A stretch of 64,000 nt of DNA from Acheta domesticus (taxonomy: Eukaryota; Arthropoda; Insecta; Orthoptera; Gryllidae): the NCBI GenBank assembly GCA_031308135.1, contig JAHLJT010008446.1, positions 166,679,285 to 166,743,284 on the forward strand, written 5' to 3'. The notes below the pieces were generated by a model that saw nothing but the letters and a program-made list of their open reading frames with translations, did not search any database and was not told the DNA's origin. Each line of letters opens with the position of its first letter. Position 1 is the first letter of the stretch. The position numbers were made by a program, and so were the translations under genes. Shown in pieces: positions 21,650-34,171 of this stretch.

Positions 21650-24600
21650 CCATACACGACTACAGATGTTAATCATCGTCGGCTGAATATAAAATCTAAT
21701 CCAGGTTGCAACCTGCTACCTAAGGAGCAGATCTAGGGACTGTCGGTGCCTATTACATAATACCTTGTTTGCCTCAAAATATGTGAGCTGTTCCAAATAA
21801 ACGCAATTTCTTGCCTTCCCCCAAGGTTCTTTATATGACCTGGAAGTTTATCCATGTTCTTCTTAGTACATTACAAAATTGTTGGCGGAACAAATCCCCA
21901 GAGCTCACCATGAACTATCGAGACGGACCTGCTGGCTTTTAAAACCCCACATGTCAGCTGACGCTCGATTTCCAAATTTTTGGTATTTATAGAAACGTCT
22001 TCTCTGGCTCGTTTGGTTACGAACTATTGATCTACTTTATGCACCTAAACATCTGCATGAGTAGACACTGGATTTTTCTTCGCAAATTCTCGGATAACAA
22101 TCCGGTTTGTTTGCTTTATCGTGTGCTATGATGTATATAATGGACGATCCGTTTGAATTTGTTGGTCGTTGACTAATATATCTGTACACAAAGTCCGAAC
22201 CGATGCCACCTCATAGGGTTTTTGGTTGAGTGTTGCGTACCAACTTGGGGCGCATGTTGTTAACTCGTGGAATTTTCGAGGGCGGTACAGGAATATGTCA
22301 GTGAGGGAACTTACAACAACCCTCGGGATACGCGTGTCTTTTAATATAGTATTTTCCGGTCTTTGCTAGAATTGGACACGCGTCGAGTCAATATGATCAA
22401 TGGTTTCTGCTTGCTCCCGGCATATCCGGCATTTGTCACCTTGGGAAATTTTGAGGACCGCTTTATCATAACATCATGTTATCAACGCCTGATCTTGAGC
22501 AGCTACTAGAACTGCTTCCGAATTCTGGATTCATTCTTCCCTTTTTAAGCCACATAAATGATTGATGCGTGTAGAGCGGTTTGTCTCTCCACGATTTCTT
22601 TAACGTTTTTGGGTCTCATATTTCATGTTAAGTAGCATAAGAAGTTCAGTGTCTCTGTCATTCTGCGTGTCTTGCATATTTTCTGTGCAATGCTTCTTGC
22701 TACACTAACAATGCCTCGGTTTCCTATTCTTCGGGCAGATTTCATGACCTGCCTCATTAGTAGGTCACCTTGATGACTGACTACATAATTTCCCATTCCA
22801 ACTATTGCATTGTGCCATGAGGCCTCAATTTTTAAGAGACCTCTTCCTCCTTCCTCACGTGACACATAATGTCTATATACATCAGTTAGAGGGTGGGCGA
22901 CATGATTCATTGTTAACAGTTTTCTGGCTTTTCGATCCATCATTCGAATTTCTTTCTCAGTCCAGTCTACTAGTCCGGAATTGTACTCGACGACAGCACC
23001 GCCAAACTACCTACTGCTGATATTTTATTCCTGGAATTGAGAGCGGACTGCAGGACTAGTCTCACTCTTCTGTAATTCTCCCTGCGAATTCTCTCTTTCA
23101 TTGTATCGTTCGAGATGATCTCACATTCTTCATTTCCAGATTGTTTGTAAGTTTTACCTACCTCAAAATCCTGAATCACAGTGTGCATAACAACTTCAAT
23201 TCACTCTGACGATGTCAGTTTGCCTCTTTTTAAATTGATTTGTGCACACTTGTCAAGACCAAACTTCGTACAGATGTCATTGCTAAACATTATGGATGAC
23301 TGACAGCATTTGGGAGAGAATCGCTTCATTCCTTGCAAATACATCAAGATCATCGATGTAAAACAAATGTGATACTGGCCTTTCATCACCATGGAGATTG
23401 TAAACACAGTGTGCGACAACTGTCTAGATAGTGGGATCAAACTAATGCAAAACAGCAGAGGGAATAGCGAATCTCCTTGGAAAATTTCCCTGTTAATCTG
23501 AATATTTGTCTCAATCCGCTGTTTATTAGTAACCTGGTACTCCACAATTTCATAGTAGCCTTGCAAAACTCAATAAGTCTAGGATGAAATCGATAGATCT
23601 GTAGGGTCTTCAAAATCCAATCGTGTGGTACACTGTCAAAATGCCTTCTGGTATTCAATCAAAGCCATGCTTAAATTGCGTTTTCGTTTCTTTACACCAT
23701 TCAAGATAATTTCAGTTGCATGATTTTCATACAGCCATAGGAATATTTATAACATCCGATCTGTTCAACTGGCAACAGATGGTTCTTCTCTAGGTGTCTA
23801 TACATTTTGTCAGCTATGGCTGTAATTATAACTTTGTACATTCTTTGCCAAAGAGCTGTGTCTCGCTTTGGGTAGCAAATACATGATATCGCGAGTGAGC
23901 CATTCCGGCAGTTTATTAGGATTTTCTAAAATTTTATTAATAGCCTTTGCTGGATGAGAATGTACTGCCGTTAATTTCTTAATTCAATAAATTTGTATCT
24001 TATCAATCCCGGGGGATTTCCAGTTTCCCATGTTCTTAATTGCTTGGTAGAGGTTCTCTTCCGAGAATTTGTGAACATGTTTCATTGTTTCCAAGAGTCC
24101 ATCTACTGCATCAACTTCAGACTGGAGCCAAGACGCGTTCTTGTGTTAGGATCTGGTTTCCTCCTAGATTGCTGCCCAAAAGGTTTCGACGTCATCTTTT
24201 GAAGGAGGGGCAGCATTGCCATGCGGGTTTTGAGTCACACTGCGAGAGAATCTCTTCGCTTCTGTTTCAACCAGTTCTGTACACGGAAATCTTCTCTACG
24301 CTTGTAATGTGTAAATGGTTGAGCCCGTGCTTGGACATTTTCTTTTAGCTTCTCAGCTACCCTTAGCCTTGTGTCATTTTCAATCAGGTATTTTTGTTCA
24401 GCACGGGGTATTTTTTGTTCAACTTTAGAAGTGTGGTTTGATTTAGAAGTTGCTTCGGCTAGGAGTGATATTTCACGCCGAATGTCGGCTATCTGTTTCA
24501 AAACTCTTTTTGCCCATGAGGGACGGAGCTGTTTCCTCTGTCTAGCTGGCGGCTGTCGATGTTCTTGGCTGGCCCCAAAATTATCTGAGTTATCCAGTTG

Positions 24601-25260
24601 CATAAACGATGTGATTGATTTCAGTAATAACTAGATCTCTACTTGAGGTCTGTGCAACCTCATTGAAGACGAATTCGCTGTTTCTATGACCCTATTAGCT
24701 TTAGCATTTGGTAAATTCTCCTCAACGGTGGGCTAGATTTGAATGGAAGTAGACGAACTCGTTCTATCTCGCATTGGAGGAGGTCCCGCATCATGTCCCT
24801 ATCGTGTGACTCATGGCCAGATGAATTTTCACCACTGAAGATGAATTTTCACCAGTTGGAAGAGATGAACCTTGAGGAGGACCATCGTTTTCAGGGATAT
24901 TATATGTTTCTAAATGTTCATGTGTTCTAAAATACTAACAGAGCTTTATCGGCAACTGATGATGTGTAGGTGTCACCATTGTTTAATAGAACTGCGTTTA
25001 AAATAGTTTTAGAGGAATCGATAAACAGCCTCCATTTTTTGTATTGAATTCCGAACTCATTCACCAGATTGCCAATATTCGAGTAAGATACCAAATCTTG
25101 TTCTAATTTGAAAAATGGAGCAAATTGCTAGCTCTGAGATTGTCAGCTGGTTCATCTTTATCACAGGGAGATTCATTACTTGACATATTATCCAGATTAA
25201 GAGTTGCGATAGCCACTGGTGTTTCAGGTACAGGCAGATTCGAACTACGGCCAATTTAAC
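21650..25260 (-). mobile_element. Dong/R4-like LINE copy C, near full length, decayed
   Basis: Minus strand, about 3.6 kb, the longest copy. The 5' part (24235-24603) encodes a basic, charged region with RQRKQLRPSWAKRVL. Next come KNMGNWKSPGIDKIQIY (about 24010) and then RT pieces (HFDSVPHDWILKTLQIYRFH at 23580-23658; REIFQGDSLFPLLFCISLIP at about 23470). GLDKCAQINLKRGKLTSSE follows, then NHVAHPLTDVYRHYVSREEG with ASWHNAIVGMGNYVVSHQGD (22623-22943), the CCHC region and a 3' UTR at about 21690-21760. It has the same 3' UTR as copies F and G. Stops and frameshifts are scattered, and the RT active-site block is shifted. Confidence 0.82.
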
Positions 25261-25790
25261 GAATTTCAGGAGAAAAATTAGAATACTGAATTACTTGTTT
25301 TTGATTTGTAACCAGTAACATCAATGCAACAAATGTAGTTATTATCCGAATGATTCCTTGCTCCCTCCATACCATTGGAGTGGCAAATCTAAAGGATGAT
25401 TTCTCCTTTTTTTGACAATTTTCGAGGGTTTTCTACACAATTACAACATATTTAATGAGGCGCCCAAGATTTGTCCTGATCACCAAGTTTAATTCTCAAA
25501 TATGAAAAATACACATTGATAATAAAGTCAGTAATAACTAGTATCAGTTTTCCGTTAGTGTTTTTAATCACAAATATAACAAAAATTGTCAGGACTGTTC
25601 CTACAGCCATGACTAGCCGTTACTGAACACTAACTGCATAACTAGTATATTATCTTGACAGCAACAATTCATACACGTGCACCTCCAATAAAACAAACAC
25701 GGCACTGCTTGTCAAACATCTTAACAAAGAGTAAACTACTCTCTTTGTCGTCCTAATACTTACTCATTTTGACTTCTTATATCTCACACA
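25261..25790. other. non-coding stretch
   Basis: No recognised gene. It might include the 5' untranslated part of LINE copy C, but nothing shows this directly. Confidence 0.4.
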
Positions 25791-25794
25791 TACT

Positions 25795-26160
25795 AGATAC
25801 TCAGAGGTGCATTTGCCTAGCTCCCGGCATGTATGCTAGTGTAGTGCATGTTAGTGTAAGTGTATGTGTAAGAGGAAAGGATAGGACAAGGAAGAGGAAG
25901 GAAAGATCGCGCGCGGTCCGTGACCCGTTTGTTAGGGTACTGCTCCGACATTCGCCTGGGGTTGATCGGAGAAACCACGGAAAACTACCGATCAGAGCAG
26001 CCGGCTGCTAGAACTCTCCTCCAGACAGTGACTGAATTCGACCTAGCTGACAAGCTAGTATCGAAAATCTTGCCGCCGTCGGGACTCGAACCTAGGATCT
26101 CCCGGTCAGAGGGACTGCAGTGACATCAGGTTGATGCACTGAGCCATCTCCCCCGGTGAC
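25795..26160 (-). repeat. tRNA-derived SINE
   Basis: Read on the minus strand from about 26155, an A-box-like AGATGGCTCAGTGCATC is followed by a B-box GGTTCGAGTCC (about 26081-26093), the two internal polymerase III promoter boxes. The body contains the stretch CGGAGAAACCACGGAAAACT (about 25967). The tRNA-like head has no properly pairing acceptor stem, so this is a SINE rather than a tRNA gene. Confidence 0.65.
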
Positions 26161-26532
26161 AAGCGAGGAACTAGCCTCAAACTGGCTTCAGAAAATTTGC
26201 CCAAAAGGCGACTAGTTAACACATCTGTATATTTACACCGTAGTCTCCGCACATGGTCGGTGATTTCTCACTCCATGCATCGGGAAATCCCCTAATTCGC
26301 TACCGGCCACCTGCCCTGCGTGAATCCCAGAGTTTGTTTTCTTGAGCGGCAGGCGCGAAGATGGGCGGTTCCTCCCTCCCCAAGGGTGAGCGGCACGCAC
26401 ACGGCGAGCGTATGGAGATTCCCACGTTGCAAGGAGTGGAAAGGTTTGGGGCAGAGTCGCTGATGCAATGGTACGCATTCCGACTTGTCCCAAAGTGAAA
26501 TGAATGCTTTGATAATAACAAATTATATTTCA
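26161..26532. other. unassigned moderately GC-rich stretch
   Basis: Contains overlapping short ORFs on the minus strand without family resemblance. Confidence 0.4.
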
Positions 26533-28217
26533 CAAAGGGCATGAGTCACTAAAACAGAATTTTTCAGGAGAGATAAAAAACGTTTTTATTCGATACAAGA
26601 GGTCTTTCAAAATTGGAAAAAAAATACTACTGTAAAGCCCTAATTTAGATAAAAATGAAAAATACGTCAATTACTATTTTTGTGCAACAATACCCTGAAA
26701 ATAAATTATATTGTTTAATGACTTATGCCCTCTATGCAATCAACTGATTTACACTACATTCTTTTATGTGGAAATCATGTACTGAACTGTCAACAAACGT
26801 ACTTTATTTTCCAATACATCAAATTTAACACGTGTTAACATGTACAGTCTGTTCTTTAGGCAGCTTCATTCCAGTTTTCAGTAGAAATATCTTGACTGCT
26901 GGCTTCTTCCACACGGGTTGGCCATTCTATCAGTCCATTATAAAAAGCCATGTGTTCTGTTGGAAAATACTGAAAGGTATTCTTGATGTCATTAATTTTT
27001 TTTCTACTTGGAGGAATCTTTCCTTCATAGGCTCTTCTAGGATCTGATAGAGATGCTGAACTCCAGCGCTCTCTTGCAAGTACAATGGAATGTTCAGCTA
27101 TCCCATCAATAAATTCCATTTTTTACTTCAGCACAATGTTCATTTGAGTTCAAAAATGTAAATAATGATGGTTTAAAGCTCTTGAATTGATTGAAAGTTT
27201 GGTATGATGGTTCAGAGTTTTTGATCACGTAGAATCTTTTCCCCTAAACTTTCTCTGGAGGTAATTTTTTGAAACAGGTAGGCTACCAGCTTCTGAAATT
27301 TAGAATTTCTTGTGTTTCCTCATGTTTTATGTTGAAACAATTTCCTGCTTACTGGATAACAGAAGAAATTTAATGTGGCGTATATAATATGTCATGCTTG
27401 CGTAACTTTCCTTTCAGTACTTCAAAATCCCGATCACAAGACATTCATGTATGTCCCCACATTTAAAAAAGTGAACAATTTTCTCAAATTTATTATTCAT
27501 AATAAGATTCAATAACATATGAATAACGGTAAGATTTTTGTTTTGGTCTAGACAGCCGTCACTGAAGATGTAAATTATTTTATGTATTCTGTAATGTTTG
27601 AGAGGTAGTGCATAAGGAATGGACAAACCTCATTGGGGGATTTTCTAGCCTGTCTTTCAAGATACTGATACAGGTTTGTATTGTCAGTGGCCAAATTTTA
27701 AATGCAGAAATTATTAACTCCTAATTGTATTTGGAAAAATCCTGCACAGGTATGCATGGCAAATTAAACACCCGCATGTAATCAAAAGCAATCCCTAATA
27801 CATTATCTTTCTCCTTGCAAATTTTTTACCTATTCCATTTTGACATCTTCCATTGTAAGAAGACGTACACATTAGTCTGTACATTAATCATTTTTACTCA
27901 CCCAGGCAACTAAACACAATCTGCAACATAAACGCGTACTCCTAGCGTCACACAGGAAGAACCAATAGTCGATTTTGTGCAGCGAATAAGATAATGTTCT
28001 CTTATCAATTCAGGGAGCTACCAACTGTTGAGAGCAGAAAGGGCATGAGTCAGTGACTCACGCCCTTTGAACAGTCAATGAAAATTTGACATGTCTGTAA
28101 CTGAGACTGGGTAAATGTTAGTCATTTTCGTTGTACACCCAACGATGTATCGACCTTCAAGAAAATAGATAATGTTAAAAACTCAATTTGTGAAAAAAAA
28201 GGTGACTCATGCCTTTA
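26533..28217 (-). mobile_element. putative DNA transposon carrying a DUF7869-like gene
   Basis: The left end carries CAAAGGGCATGAGTCACT (26533-26550). An inverted copy, AGTGACTCACGCCCTTTG, lies at 28052-28069 with one difference. Further copies lie at 28038-28052 (direct), about 26718-26735 and 28201-28217 (inverted, weaker). The palindrome at 28038-28069 puts two copies tail to tail. The enclosed minus-strand gene remnant resembles the arthropod multi-copy DUF7869-type family. No clear target duplication was found, so either 28069 or 28217 may be the right end. The transposon interpretation is inference from inverted motifs flanking a multi-copy gene. Confidence 0.5.
26856..27900 (-). pseudogene. 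DUF7869-like multi-copy protein, broken
   Basis: The C-terminal part (26856-27119) is open: MEFIDGIAEHSIVLARERWS, then SDPRRAYEGKIPPSRKKIND and IKNTFQYFPTEHMAFYNGL. A second open piece upstream (27414-27626) reads SDGCLDQNKNLTVIHMLLNL and NKFEKIVHFFKCGD. The family usually shows 'SDGC.GQNKN...' followed by a 'GHSFLPCDRDFG' block; the latter is degraded here. I recognise it as a repeated arthropod family whose core domain I recall as DUF7869. Its function is unknown, and the conserved D/N/H residues suggest a nuclease-like or transposase-like fold, which is inference. The C-terminal stop is intact; the middle is frameshifted. Confidence 0.6.
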
Positions 28218-29011
28218 TGAAATCACCGATTCATTTTCGTTTCTACCAACAACTTTATAAATTACCTTCCATGATTCCTGAAATTAGTAGTCCATAAATA
28301 ATTTTCTTTTCGCTTTAGTAAATAATATACTATTTTAATGCGGCGGAGGATAAGTTACTGATAATTGAATGACATCTTCTACAGTCATCTTCTTTTCCTT
28401 GTTTCCATTCTTTCTGAACACCCCCTTTCCCACCGCATGACGTCACTAACAACTAGAATGAATCCAACCTGTGTGTCAAAACATAGTTGATAAATAAACA
28501 TTGAGTTTATTTTCGATTTTATATCACTGTGCTAATGTAATTACTTAATAATTTATTGAATTCTGTGACGAGTGAGGGTTCCGTTGATTTCAAGGTTATG
28601 AAAATGGCGTATCGAACTGTTTTGAATTTGTGCTTCAAAATTGTATTCTATATTTTGAATACAATTTTCAGATAATATATTTTATCTATTTACGGTAAAT
28701 ATAGTCTATTGGTTGTATTAAATCATTACAGCTTAAGCGGACGACAATCTGCCAAATTTCGTAAGTACTATCTTTCATTCGATTATGTAGACAGCCTACC
28801 TCCTCATTCTTGTATTGAATAATAATTTTTAATTTTCCGAATACACTATAAAAATATTAAGTTAGATTCTTGATGCGCTTATTTGAGTTCTCTTGTATTT
28901 ATTTTAAATTTTATCACGCACATTAAAACGCATTCCTGACACTACTTCACTTCTCCCCAAATTCACTTCTCCCCATAGCTCGTCATACGCAGTTTTTAAC
29001 TGTTTTTGACG

Positions 29012-29012
<1 letters not shown>
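28218..29012. other. AT-rich non-coding stretch
   Basis: No gene or named repeat was recognised. Confidence 0.5.
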
Positions 29013-29042
<30 letters not shown>

Positions 29043-29046
29043 ATAC
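29012..29046. repeat. (AAAT)n microsatellite
   Basis: About eight AAAT units. Confidence 0.95.
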
Positions 29047-29059
29047 TTATGGTTCCACT

Positions 29060-31800
29060 CTTTTTAGTCTCTACATCCTCAAAGCCGACCCTCTGAAAGC
29101 CTTCACACACATGAACAATAATTTAGATCATCATATCCGAAGGGTGGACGAGGTCGTTCTCTACACTGATGGTTGGGTCCAAGTCGGCAACACTGCCAAT
29201 CTTCCCAACGGGTGACTTGTGTGCGCCCGTGAGTGCACACGAGTCACAGACACAACATCCAGTCACAACTCAAAACGAATTTAGTGTTAAGGTTATGAAA
29301 TAGATTTTCCTCGCCTTCCTGATCGTCACAATCCTTCCCTACCATCGACAAATACATGCACAAACCAACGCAAGCAGGCTAGGAAGCGTGTCAAAACCGA
29401 AATATCTAAAGCATAGCATCCAAGCCCACTTGAAAACAAAGACATTCTTACTGTGCCTACAAAACAGGCCCTTATTTTAGCTGACAGCCGTTGCCACCAT
29501 CCTTCCTCCACTCTCAGTAGGAAGTTACCATCCAAGGCGCAGGCACCTAAACAAGACGCAGGAATCCCAAATCAGACTTGCAGGTGAGGAGAGGCTTCAC
29601 TAGATTGTTGCAGGTGAACTGCCGTAGTATCATGAATAAGGTAATAGAATTTTGGAATTTAATTGAGGCTTGTGATCCTGATATCGTGATAGGTACAGAA
29701 TCATGGCTCTCGGATGCGGTAGCGAATTCGGAAATTTTTCGGTCTGATTATATTACGTTTAGGAGAGATCGCGAAACTAGAGGTGGCGGAGTTTTCATTT
29801 GCGTGAAAAACACATTAAATGTCGTATCAAATTGGGTTGATAATGTTTTTGAAATGACGGGGTTGAAAATTCATTGTTCAGGAAATATCCTAGAAATAAT
29901 TGCTTGCTATCGTCCACCGGCTAGTAGTTACGAAATCTTAGGCGTCATACACTAAAGAACTAAAAACATAAATAGCCATCCAGTAGTTATCGCCGGAGAT
30001 TTAAATGTTCCAGACACTAATTGGAAAGGGTGCGTTTGCGACGGAAATGTGCAGCAACTTGTCAATAGACTTGTTTGGGACAACGGATTAGCGCAGGTAG
30101 TAGACCAGCCCACTAGACAGGACGCGCTTCTAGATATTTGCCTCGTTAGACCGAAAGACTTATTCTTATCTTGCGACGTCATGGAAGGTATAAGTGACCA
30201 TAAAGCAGTTCTTGTCGACTTGGACTTAAGTACTTCAAGGAAAAGTATTAACGCCGGGTTTCCACTGAGGGAATACAAGAAAACGAATGTAGAAGGGTTT
30301 CAAAAATACTTAAGAGAACAGTACGAAAGGTTTCTTAGAATAGGAGGGGGGTTGAAGAAATATGGCGAGGATTTAAAAATATTCTTGAAAATGCCGTGCA
30401 GACATTTGTGCCGTACAAATTGTTAAAAAGTAACCCCGATCCAGAATATTATAATGCAAAGATTAGACGCATGAAAAGAAAAACCAGAAAGGCGTTTAGA
30501 AACAGACACATTAGTGATAACCATATGTCATTATTTCGAAGTTATTCAAAAGCATTAGAGAAGGAAAAGAAAATTGCGGAAGAACGTCATTTGAAATGTA
30601 TCCTTGATGCGGACGGCAATACTTGGTCGAAATTTTTAAGTATGTTCGTAGAAGGAAGGGAAACAAAGACGAAATACCAGTTGTTCGGATAAATAATTCG
30701 CAAGTAACTGACGACAGGGAAAAAGCAAACGCTTTTAATGCGTATTTCACGTCGGTATTTAAGCAGAAAACTAACGGTACACGGATACCAACGTTATCAG
30801 ATAGAAATCTATTTTATATCGACGTAAATACTCTACGGAAAAGAATAAAATTAATGAAAGCGGAAATCTCGAGGGCCCGATTGTATTTCCACGGATATCA
30901 TTAAATTAGGCGAAGAGGCTATTCTACCGTATCTAATTAGGTTATTTAATGTCTCTATCAAATAACGCTTGCGTACCGGAAGATTGGAAGTTAGCACTCG
31001 TAGTACCTGTTTTTAAAAGCGGTGATAAAACAGTCCTTAGTAAATACAGACCGATAAGTCTCACATCAGTCGTATGCAAACTCATGGAACAATTAATAAC
31101 TAACTACATCCTGAAAGAATGGGAGGACAAGGAATGGCTGTATCAAGGTCAACACGGTTTCAGGAACGGTTTCTCATGCGAAAGTCAGCTTGTTTCCCTT
31201 CTACAGGACCTAGCCGATGAAATTGATAATGGGGAAGGGTAGACGCGATAGTAATAGATTTTGCCAAAGCTTTGGATGTTGTTCCACACGATCGTCTTGT
31301 AAACAAATTAATAGATTCGGGTATAGACACAAGGGTGGTGGCTTGGATAAACGAACTACTACGTGATAGGAAACAAAAGGTTCGAATAGGAAGCTATTTA
31401 TCAACCTCCGCTAGTGTTACGTCAGGGATTCCACAAGGAAGTGTCATTGGACCTCTCATGTTTCTCGCCTTTGTGAATGACTTGCCAAAACATTTAGCTT
31501 CAAATGTAAGACTCTTCGCCGATGACTGTATCATCTATCGGGTTATCAAATCAGAGGAGGACGTAGATATTTTGCAGCGAGACACAGACAAATTACACTC
31601 CTGGGCAGAAACAAAACGGCATGGAAATAAACAGTTCGAAGAGCAAAGCCATCACGTTTGGTAGGGGTCGATGTTATGGCGAAACAGTGTACAAATTGAA
31701 TAACAATGTCATACCTACAGTTACATCTTGCAAATATTTAGGAATACAGTTAGACAGTAAATTGAGTTGGGAAAATCAAGTAAAATTCGTTGTAGGGAAA
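29060..31800 (+). mobile_element. APE-type LINE (CR1/Jockey-like), plus-strand copy, cut by assembly gap
   Basis: This is the better preserved copy of the family at 4457-6485. 29060-29575 may be ORF1/5' UTR material without a clear domain. The APE endonuclease runs from LLQVNCRSIMNK (about 29607) through GTESWLSDAV (catalytic Glu, about 29692), RETRGGGVFICVK and IIACYRPPASSY. After a stop at 29953 it continues as VVIAGDLNVPDTNW-like sequence, then LVRPKDLFLSCDVMEGISDH. The RT has PEDWKLALVVPVFKSGDKT (about 30973), YRPISLTSVVCKLMEQL, SGIPQGSVIGPLMFLAFVND (about 31424) and catalytic FADDC (31515-31529). Frameshifts occur at about 30420, 30690, 30900, 31240 and 31620. The 3' end is hidden by the N run. 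Confidence 0.87.
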
Positions 31801-31900
31801 NNNNNNNNNNNNNNNNNNNNNNNNNNNNNNNNNNNNNNNNNNNNNNNNNNNNNNNNNNNNNNNNNNNNNNNNNNNNNNNNNNNNNNNNNNNNNNNNNNNN
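31801..31900. other. assembly gap (100 N)
   Basis: Exactly 100 undetermined bases, the conventional placeholder for a gap of unknown size. Sequence to the right does not continue the LINE 3' end, so real sequence is missing. Confidence 1.
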
Positions 31901-32525
31901 AGCCAGGAATGTACTATGACTTACCGATCACGGCTAAAACAAAATCTGGCATTTAAGAATGAAAAATATCGCTTGTATGTTTCGTTTAGAATGTCTACGT
32001 TTACTAAAGAACTAAAATTCACAAAATTTGCAAAAGGATGCAACGGATGCTGAAGAGATAACTTTCATGGTAAAAAATCCTGCCAGTGGGCATTAATGGG
32101 TTAAGGAATAAACCAGACTCTTTCTTAAGGGATGTGATCCTATTCAGCTCAGTGATGTAGACACAAAAAAATGGTTCTCTCAGTTCAGTTAACCATTTTT
32201 GTGAATGTGTAACTTTTTCATCTCGCCTATGTAACTATCTAAAAGTACTGTATTTTATTTATTTAAATATATTATATTGATCCTAGTTTGTCATAAGACG
32301 TTGAAAATCAACCATTAACTTCAATTTTTTATTGATGTTAAGATTATACAATTATTTATATTTTTTCCATCACTTACCAATGATATTACTTGTATTTAAA
32401 AAAGTTTATTCAGTATGGATGTCATTTAATGACGTCTTATCTGTATGGCATTGCATCAATTTATCAAAATCGATCACGGGGAGACTTAAAAATGCACTGT
32501 CAAACTACTACCCTTGATATATACA
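31901..32525. other. AT-rich non-coding stretch
   Basis: No gene or named repeat was recognised. Confidence 0.5.
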
Positions 32526-32750
32526 TTGGCCGGTATTACACTGTAAAAGGTCTTTTTCAAAGAATTTTTATCAAAGAAATATGACAGTGTAATTGCTAAT
32601 ATTTTATAAAATATTTCTTTTTTAAACTTTCTTTGATAAAATGTAGGCTAAGACGTCCAAGTTTTATCATATAGCTGGTAATATGGCGACCTATACGTGG
32701 GGTATTGCTTCAAAGTTTAATTGCAGAATATGAGCAATTAGAATGTTTAT

Positions 32751-34171
32751 ATATTCATCTTCATAAAAAAGCTGCACCCAGAAGGACAAGGTGGATTGCG
32801 ATCATTGTTTGCAGTTAGGTATAGGGTACCACGTACACAAAATTATTACACTTTCATATTTGTAGGACAAACATTTATTGGGCAAAACGGCCACAGCACA
32901 TACAAGTTAGTATGGCGTGGGGTCGCCATTTTAGCGAACACACGCGTTAAGACATTGCAGCATGGGGTTGTACAGGTCACGAATGATGTTCTGTGGTAGT
33001 CCATCCCATGCAGCTTGCACCTGAGCGCGCGGTTTTTGCAGATTGGTGGGTATGGAAGGGATCCTGATCGCACGCTCTATAGCACCCCAAACATTCTCGA
33101 TCGGGGACAGGTCTTGCTGGCCATGGCAGTGTATCCACGTCTGCAAGGCATGCTCGGGATATGGCTACGGTATGCGGACGCGCGTTATCCTGTCCAAATA
33201 GGGCATGGGCGTGGGAGTTCACGAACGGCAGAGCCACCGTTGCAGGATCTCCTGAAGGTACCGTGTGTCTGTCATGGTACCTCCAATTAACACTAACGGT
33301 GAACGGGCACCATGGAATATCGCACCCCACACCATCTCACCAGGCTGGCGGGACGTGATGGGATACCACAAACCACTAGTCGTGGCGCTCCCCACTGCGC
33401 CTCCAGACACGGACCCGATGTTCGTCGCCATCAAGGCTGAAGCGGGATTCGCCGCTGAAGATGACCCGCTGCCAGTCTGCATGGCCCCAGGTCCATGATC
33501 CGCGTCACCAGGCGAGTCTGTAGCGACGATGCTGGGGTGTGAGTGACAGGTGTAGTAATGGTCGGCATGCGGCGAGCCTTGCGTTGCGCAACTGCCTGCC
33601 AATGGTACTGGCACTTACAGGATGTGACAGTGCAGGCTGCACAGCCCTCTGAACAGCACCAATCATTGCCGTTGAATCTGTTCGCACGTGGCGGACAATC
33701 CGTCGGTCCTCCCTCCTCATGGTGCGTGTGGACGTCCAGATCCTACTTTTCGTGTGTGCATGCCTTCCTTAATCCATTGTCGCCAACAGCGGGCGATGGT
33801 AGTGTCTGTACGACCGGTCTGTACGACGACAGGACCAACCAGCCTCCCGCACACCCACGATGCGGCCCCTCTCAAACGCGTGGACAAACTGGACAACCGG
33901 CTGTCCAAAGCGCCGCCGAGCCATAGTGTACATACAGATGACGCTCTGGCGACGCTACCCGATGTCGCAATGACCGGCGCGGCCGTTTGAAGCCCTCTTA
34001 TCTAGATCGGTGGGCGCGACGTCACGCACCTACCACCTACCCCCCAGTGCGCGGCCAACCGTGAAAACGAAATCATTGGCTTAGCAAATGGTTTGCAAAA
34101 TACCCTCAGAGTTTGCAGCAGATCAGTGGGGTCCTTCTGGCTGCAGCTCTTTCTATGACGATGAGTGTATA
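32751..34171 (-). mobile_element. Tc1-like transposon with both ends, decayed
   Basis: The inverted ends are TATTCATCTTCATAAA followed by GCTGCACCCAGAAGGAC on the left, and a right end that reads TACACTCATCGTCATAGA then GCTGCAGCCAGAAGGACC on the minus strand. At 1.42 kb this is a normal Tc1 length. It encodes the transposase pseudogene listed separately and is nested inside the 32526-34756 element. The same family recurs, rearranged, at 59058. Confidence 0.85.
32800..33930 (-). pseudogene. Tc1-type DDE transposase, frameshifted
   Basis: On the minus strand an N-terminal paired-type HTH contains TDTTIARCWRQWIKEGMHTR (about 33810). A second HTH region holds REDRRIVRHVRTDSTAMIGA (about 33700) and HPVSASTIGRQLRNARL. 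A GEMVWGAIFHGARSPLVLI block (about 33340) follows the first catalytic position, then QDNARPHT (second aspartate, about 33185). LSPIENVWGAIERAIR (about 33090) holds the third position, and QAAWDGLPQNIIRDLY is the C-terminus. The three catalytic blocks lie in three different frames, so the gene is broken. The family call is firm. Confidence 0.87.

Noticed and set aside
28904..29110. 68-codon ORF with IYLFIYLFIYL as a membrane protein
   Set aside because: It is the translation of an AAAT microsatellite.
33015..33990. Several plus-strand ORFs of 65-127 codons
   Set aside because: They are antisense shadows of the minus-strand Tc1 transposase.
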